NCBI GenBank assembly: GCA_020721005.1
Contig: DYNP01000013.1
Location: 1 to 64,000, forward strand
DNA length: 64,000 nucleotides
Direction: 5' to 3'
Source: Thiomargarita sp.
GTDB taxonomy: Bacteria > Pseudomonadota > Gammaproteobacteria > Beggiatoales > Beggiatoaceae
Under the pieces are notes generated by a model. That model was not told the origin of the DNA. It made no database searches and worked only from the letters and a program-made list of their open reading frames with translations. Shown piece by piece: positions 61,463 through 64,000 of this stretch. Each line of letters starts with the position of its first letter. Position 1 is the first letter of the stretch. The position numbers and the translations under genes are program-made.

Positions 61463-61850
61463 ACCTTTTGTAAAAGTAAATGATGCGATAAAGATGAGAT
61501 ACGAAAAAATAAAAAGGAAATCCCCGTTGGAGTGGAGGCTTTAGCCGGTAGGTTGGAGCGGAGGCTTTAGCCGGTAGGTTGGAGTGGAGGCTTTAGCCGG
61601 TCAGCCGTAGGCATCCCCAAATTGCAAGGACCTACCGCTTGCCGGCTAAAGCCTCCACTCCAAGAACCCGCCGCTGACCGGCTAAAGCCTCCATTCCAAG
61701 AACCCGCCGCTGACCGGCTAAAGCCTCCACTCCAAGGGCCTACGGCTAGCCGGCTAAAGCCTCCACTCCAACGCCTCCACTCCAACATATTTTAAATTGA
61801 GGAGCAACTCTCATTTTTTCATGATCGCATATTTTTGCAAGAGATCTAAT
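61460..61850. repeat. MITE-like repeat element, family A, copy 5
   Basis: The left terminus TAGACCTTTTGTAAAAGTAA begins in the stop codon of the Cys-repeat gene. Three family A arms (about 61529-61600) face four inverted arms (about 61651-61770), and the right terminus ends at about 61847 (GCAAGAGATCT). TIRs are about 30 bp and imperfect. No coding sequence lies inside. Confidence 0.88.
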
Positions 61851-61934
61851 GAATATTTCCTTCAGATTTTACTCAGTTAAGGAACGAGATTAGAATTTGA
61901 TGAACTGGATACGGTAATGTGGGATAATGAGGAA

Positions 61935-61967
61935 AGATCTGCCAGGTTTTTAAAACTTGGCAGATCT
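61935..61967. repeat. Perfect-stem inverted repeat downstream of the 61988 gene
   Basis: AGATCTGCCAGGTTTT (61935-61950) is followed directly by AAAACTTGGCAGATCT-type sequence (to 61967), a stem of about 16 bases with one mismatch. It is 20 bases past the stop of the secreted protein gene and may act as its terminator. Confidence 0.6.
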
Positions 61968-61987
61968 GCAAGCTTTAGGTTAATTGT

Positions 61988-62407
61988 TTAATTATCAGGC
62001 AGTTGGATATTGGTAACGACCAAAAATTCACACGTTACTGGATTGACCAGATGTTGGGAAGGTTGATCGGGATGACTTCTGTCCGAGGGATTGACAGTTT
62101 CCAATGTGACATAACCGTTGATGATCACAGTTTGATCAACAAATGGAGTAAATGCAATGGTTTTGTCCGAAGCAGGTTTTAATAAAGTTTCTTCTTCATC
62201 TTGTTGTAATACAAAGTAATCACTGCCCCCGGCACAATAACTGTCTACATTTTTAGCCCAAGTTTTTTTGAGCACAGTGCCAGTAAAAATTTTGGTTTCC
62301 GAAAACACTGTGGAAGACATCGTTTCACTTTGTTGTTGAGACATAGAGTCATCGGCCAAGCTGAGTGAACTTAACAATATTCCAAGTAAGCAGATGAGAA
62401 AGCGCAT
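61988..62407 (-). CDS. Hypothetical secreted protein
   Basis: A 139-residue protein from the ATG at 62407, with GGAG about eight bases upstream and a clear signal peptide (MRFLICLLGILLSSLSLA). The mature part has YCAGGSDYFVLQQDEEETLLK, VDQTVIINGYVTLETV and ends LVVTNIQLPDN; it looks like a small beta-domain, not recognised. The longer in-frame start is in the YdbH-like gene's other reading frame and is rejected. It lies 31 bases downstream of the YdbH-like gene and is probably its second gene. Confidence 0.7.
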   Translation of the reverse strand: MRFLICLLGILLSSLSLADDSMSQQQSETMSSTVFSETKIFTGTVLKKTWAKNVDSYCAGGSDYFVLQQDEEETLLKPASDKTIAFTPFVDQTVIINGYVTLETVNPSDRSHPDQPSQHLVNPVTCEFLVVTNIQLPDN

Positions 62408-62438
62408 GTTGGATCTCCAGTTTGTGGGTAAATGCAAT

Positions 62439-64000
62439 TTAATGTTCGACAATCGGCTCTTGGACGTGAGAAATGCGTTGTAAACGTCGCCATAATTCTG
62501 CCCAATCGACTTGGGTATTGTAGCCAATAACGTCAATTTTAGGAAGTCCTTCTCCTCCCTTGACAATATAATACCCTCCACGTGCAGAGCCCACTCCCCG
62601 CATTTCGCAAATGCCCTGGTATAAACGACATCCCCAGCCCAGTTTTTCATAAGAAAAATTTTCAAATATTTGTAAAATTTGGCGAGAAACTGCACCAATG
62701 GCATCACTGCCTCCCAAACTGGAGAGATTGTTGATGGCTCGTTGGCTGATTTGTCGAGGGAATCGACTGTGTTTGGGAGTGGAAAAGTAGGCGTCAAAAG
62801 CCACCGGACGCCAATTTATAAGTTGTAAGTCTCGCACATAACCTGACAGGTCTCCTCGAATTTCTCCAAATTCTGTAACTTGGGTCAGGGCTTCTAAATT
62901 GAGAGTCTCCACTTGTAAATCTGCAGTTAATTCAGGCACTTCTTCCCAAAGAATTTTCAAATTTTCCAAATTGACTTGTCCATCCCAAAGATTTAACTTG
63001 ATCGGCTTTGATGCTGTGAGTTGAGAAGCCTGGTAACTTAATTCTGGCAGAATACCAGATAAATTCCCATTCAATTTTGGTCCCCCCAAAATTTGTCCCA
63101 AAGCGGCTAAGGAAAGCGAAGTGAGACTGCCATTGGCCAGTTGCCAAGACCATTGACTGTGTCCCAACTCTTGGAGTTTTAGAGTTTGAATCTGGACTTC
63201 TCCTCCCAACAGAGATTGGCGCCAAGGTTGAAGCAGGTGCAATTGGCGAGCAAACCAATGGAAATGCAGTTCACTGGGACCAAGTTGTAATTGTGGGTTG
63301 CCCAAATAACCATTTTTCCAGTACAGGTGGGAAGACAATGGATCTTGATAATCACTGTGCCATTGCAGTTGACCATTGAGATTTTGGAGACTTAAGGCCT
63401 GTTTTTCGTCAACAATATTGACTTGAGACAAATAACCTTTTACCTGTTGTTGATCGGGGGTCCAAGTCCAATATCCTTCCAATTGTCCAGAAATTTGATA
63501 TTGACTGCCCAACCAAGAAGATAAATAAAGATCGTAAAAAGGTTTGAGCTGACCTTGGGTTAAATGGAGATTAAGTTGTTGGATAAATTGGGATTTTTCC
63601 ACTGTAATTTGAGTGGTCCCTTGCAGATTAAACAGGGAATCTTGAGCCAGTTGGAGAGAATAAAGTTGTAGGTTAGGGGATGTCCAAGCAAAACGAGTGG
63701 TCAATTGCAGTTTGGGTTGAGTTTGTAAGTTAAAATAAATGGGATCGGCGTAAACTTCACCTCCTTCCAAGGATATTTCAAGATCACCCTGCCATTGTTG
63801 AGACCATTGTTGAGCTTGCAAATTGAGTTCAAGATTGAGATTTTCACCAGCTTGATCGCCCAAGGCATTGCTATAACTGAGCATTTGTACCTGTCCAGCC
63901 AAGGTGACTTGAGTTATTCCCTTTTGACGTGAAATCTGCACATCCAAAGATGCTCGTCCCTTGATTTGCCAAGGGGTGAAAAGGCGATAAAAGGGATTGA
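62439..64000 (-). CDS. YdbH-like/AsmA-TamB-type envelope protein, 3' part (5' end outside window)
   Basis: The frame is open from the window edge (first codons read NPFYRLFTPWQIKGRASL) to the stop at 62439, at least 520 residues, so the gene is truncated by the window and its start is not visible. The repetitive beta-strand pattern with Gln/Leu/Asn (ELNLQAQQWSQQWQGDLEI) and the C-terminal segment SQRAINNLSSLGG, CRLYQGICEMRGVG and GEGLPKIDVIGYN match the YdbH family of inter-membrane phospholipid transport proteins. The family bridges inner and outer membrane. A small secreted protein follows after 31 bases. Confidence 0.8.
   Translation of the reverse strand, partial: NPFYRLFTPWQIKGRASLDVQISRQKGITQVTLAGQVQMLSYSNALGDQAGENLNLELNLQAQQWSQQWQGDLEISLEGGEVYADPIYFNLQTQPKLQLTTRFAWTSPNLQLYSLQLAQDSLFNLQGTTQITVEKSQFIQQLNLHLTQGQLKPFYDLYLSSWLGSQYQISGQLEGYWTWTPDQQQVKGYLSQVNIVDEKQALSLQNLNGQLQWHSDYQDPLSSHLYWKNGYLGNPQLQLGPSELHFHWFARQLHLLQPWRQSLLGGEVQIQTLKLQELGHSQWSWQLANGSLTSLSLAALGQILGGPKLNGNLSGILPELSYQASQLTASKPIKLNLWDGQVNLENLKILWEEVPELTADLQVETLNLEALTQVTEFGEIRGDLSGYVRDLQLINWRPVAFDAYFSTPKHSRFPRQISQRAINNLSSLGGSDAIGAVSRQILQIFENFSYEKLGWGCRLYQGICEMRGVGSARGGYYIVKGGEGLPKIDVIGYNTQVDWAELWRRLQRISHVQEPIVEH

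Noticed and set aside
61567-61788. Minus-strand frame with WSGGFSRSAAGS repeats
   Set aside because: Direct translation of family A arms; not a protein.
62408-62797. Upstream extension of the small secreted protein by 130 residues
   Set aside because: It lies in another frame of the YdbH-like gene; the internal ATG has a ribosome binding site and a signal peptide.

Overview
The window is chromosomal DNA of a gammaproteobacterium. Housekeeping genes (rdgB, pbpC, ruvA, lysA, leuB, leuD, tyrS, infA, lpxK, mnmA, argE, pyrD, ccmA) sit in recognisable gammaproteobacterial groups such as PP0621-like/pilS/pilR, exbB-exbD-lpxK-ycaR and lptM-lysA. Dense short palindromic repeats, MITE-like elements, proteins with C-x6-C-G repeats, a DNR-type regulator and a kinase/FGE fusion together suggest a large filamentous sulfur bacterium (Beggiatoa/Thioploca/Thiomargarita relatives). 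That placement is inference; no rRNA or other taxonomic marker is present. I saw no tRNA, rRNA or CRISPR array.

Layout. 0-5.9 kb: half of a MITE-like element, rdgB/pbpC, a second element, an A+T-rich solitary adenine methylase, a MoxR ATPase. 5.9-15.8 kb: PAS protein, a 1,532-residue HSP90/sacsin-type ATPase fused to an SF1 helicase, divergent from a Tat-lipoprotein GH3 hexosaminidase and ruvA, then a Ser/Thr kinase fused to an FGE/C-type-lectin-fold domain whose last 36 residues look like the variable region of a diversity-generating retroelement target. 15.8-16.6 kb: two nearly identical 274-bp elements with 49-bp inverted ends and a decayed REP-associated transposase fragment. 16.6-20.9 kb: pilR, pilS, PP0621-like, a methyltransferase. 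20.9-30.9 kb: peptide-type ABC permeases, lgt, yrfG facing lptM-lysA, leuB/dgkA/leuD/tyrS. 30.9-35.9 kb: a five-gene operon with an AAA ATPase, a Toprim-like partner, a zincin/VWA protein, a membrane protein and a TPR protein. 36-40.5 kb: infA, ycaR-lpxK-exbD-exbB, L,D-transpeptidase, a duplicated-domain secreted protein. 40.7-41.3 kb: a repeat element with seven tandem 44-bp units. 41.4-48.2 kb: a secreted giant protein. 48.4-54.6 kb: small genes, mnmA, argE, three tandem 202-bp repeat units, dnr/pyrD. 54.8-64 kb: ccmA, three consecutive PilT/PilU ATPases, a thioredoxin-like protein, a Cys-repeat secreted protein, another repeat element, and the 3' part of a YdbH-like gene cut by the window edge.

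How the genes fit together: pilS/pilR and three pilus-retraction ATPases point to type IV pilus motility under two-component control. pbpC, GH3, L,D-transpeptidase, lgt, lptM, lpxK and exbBD form a cell-envelope theme. The HSP90/helicase fusion, the ATPase/Toprim-like/zincin-VWA operon, the distant MoxR partner and the DGR-like kinase/FGE protein are candidate conflict or diversification systems. The plus strand also alternates between A+C-rich and G+T-rich blocks of a few kilobases that do not follow gene orientation and switch inside single genes.
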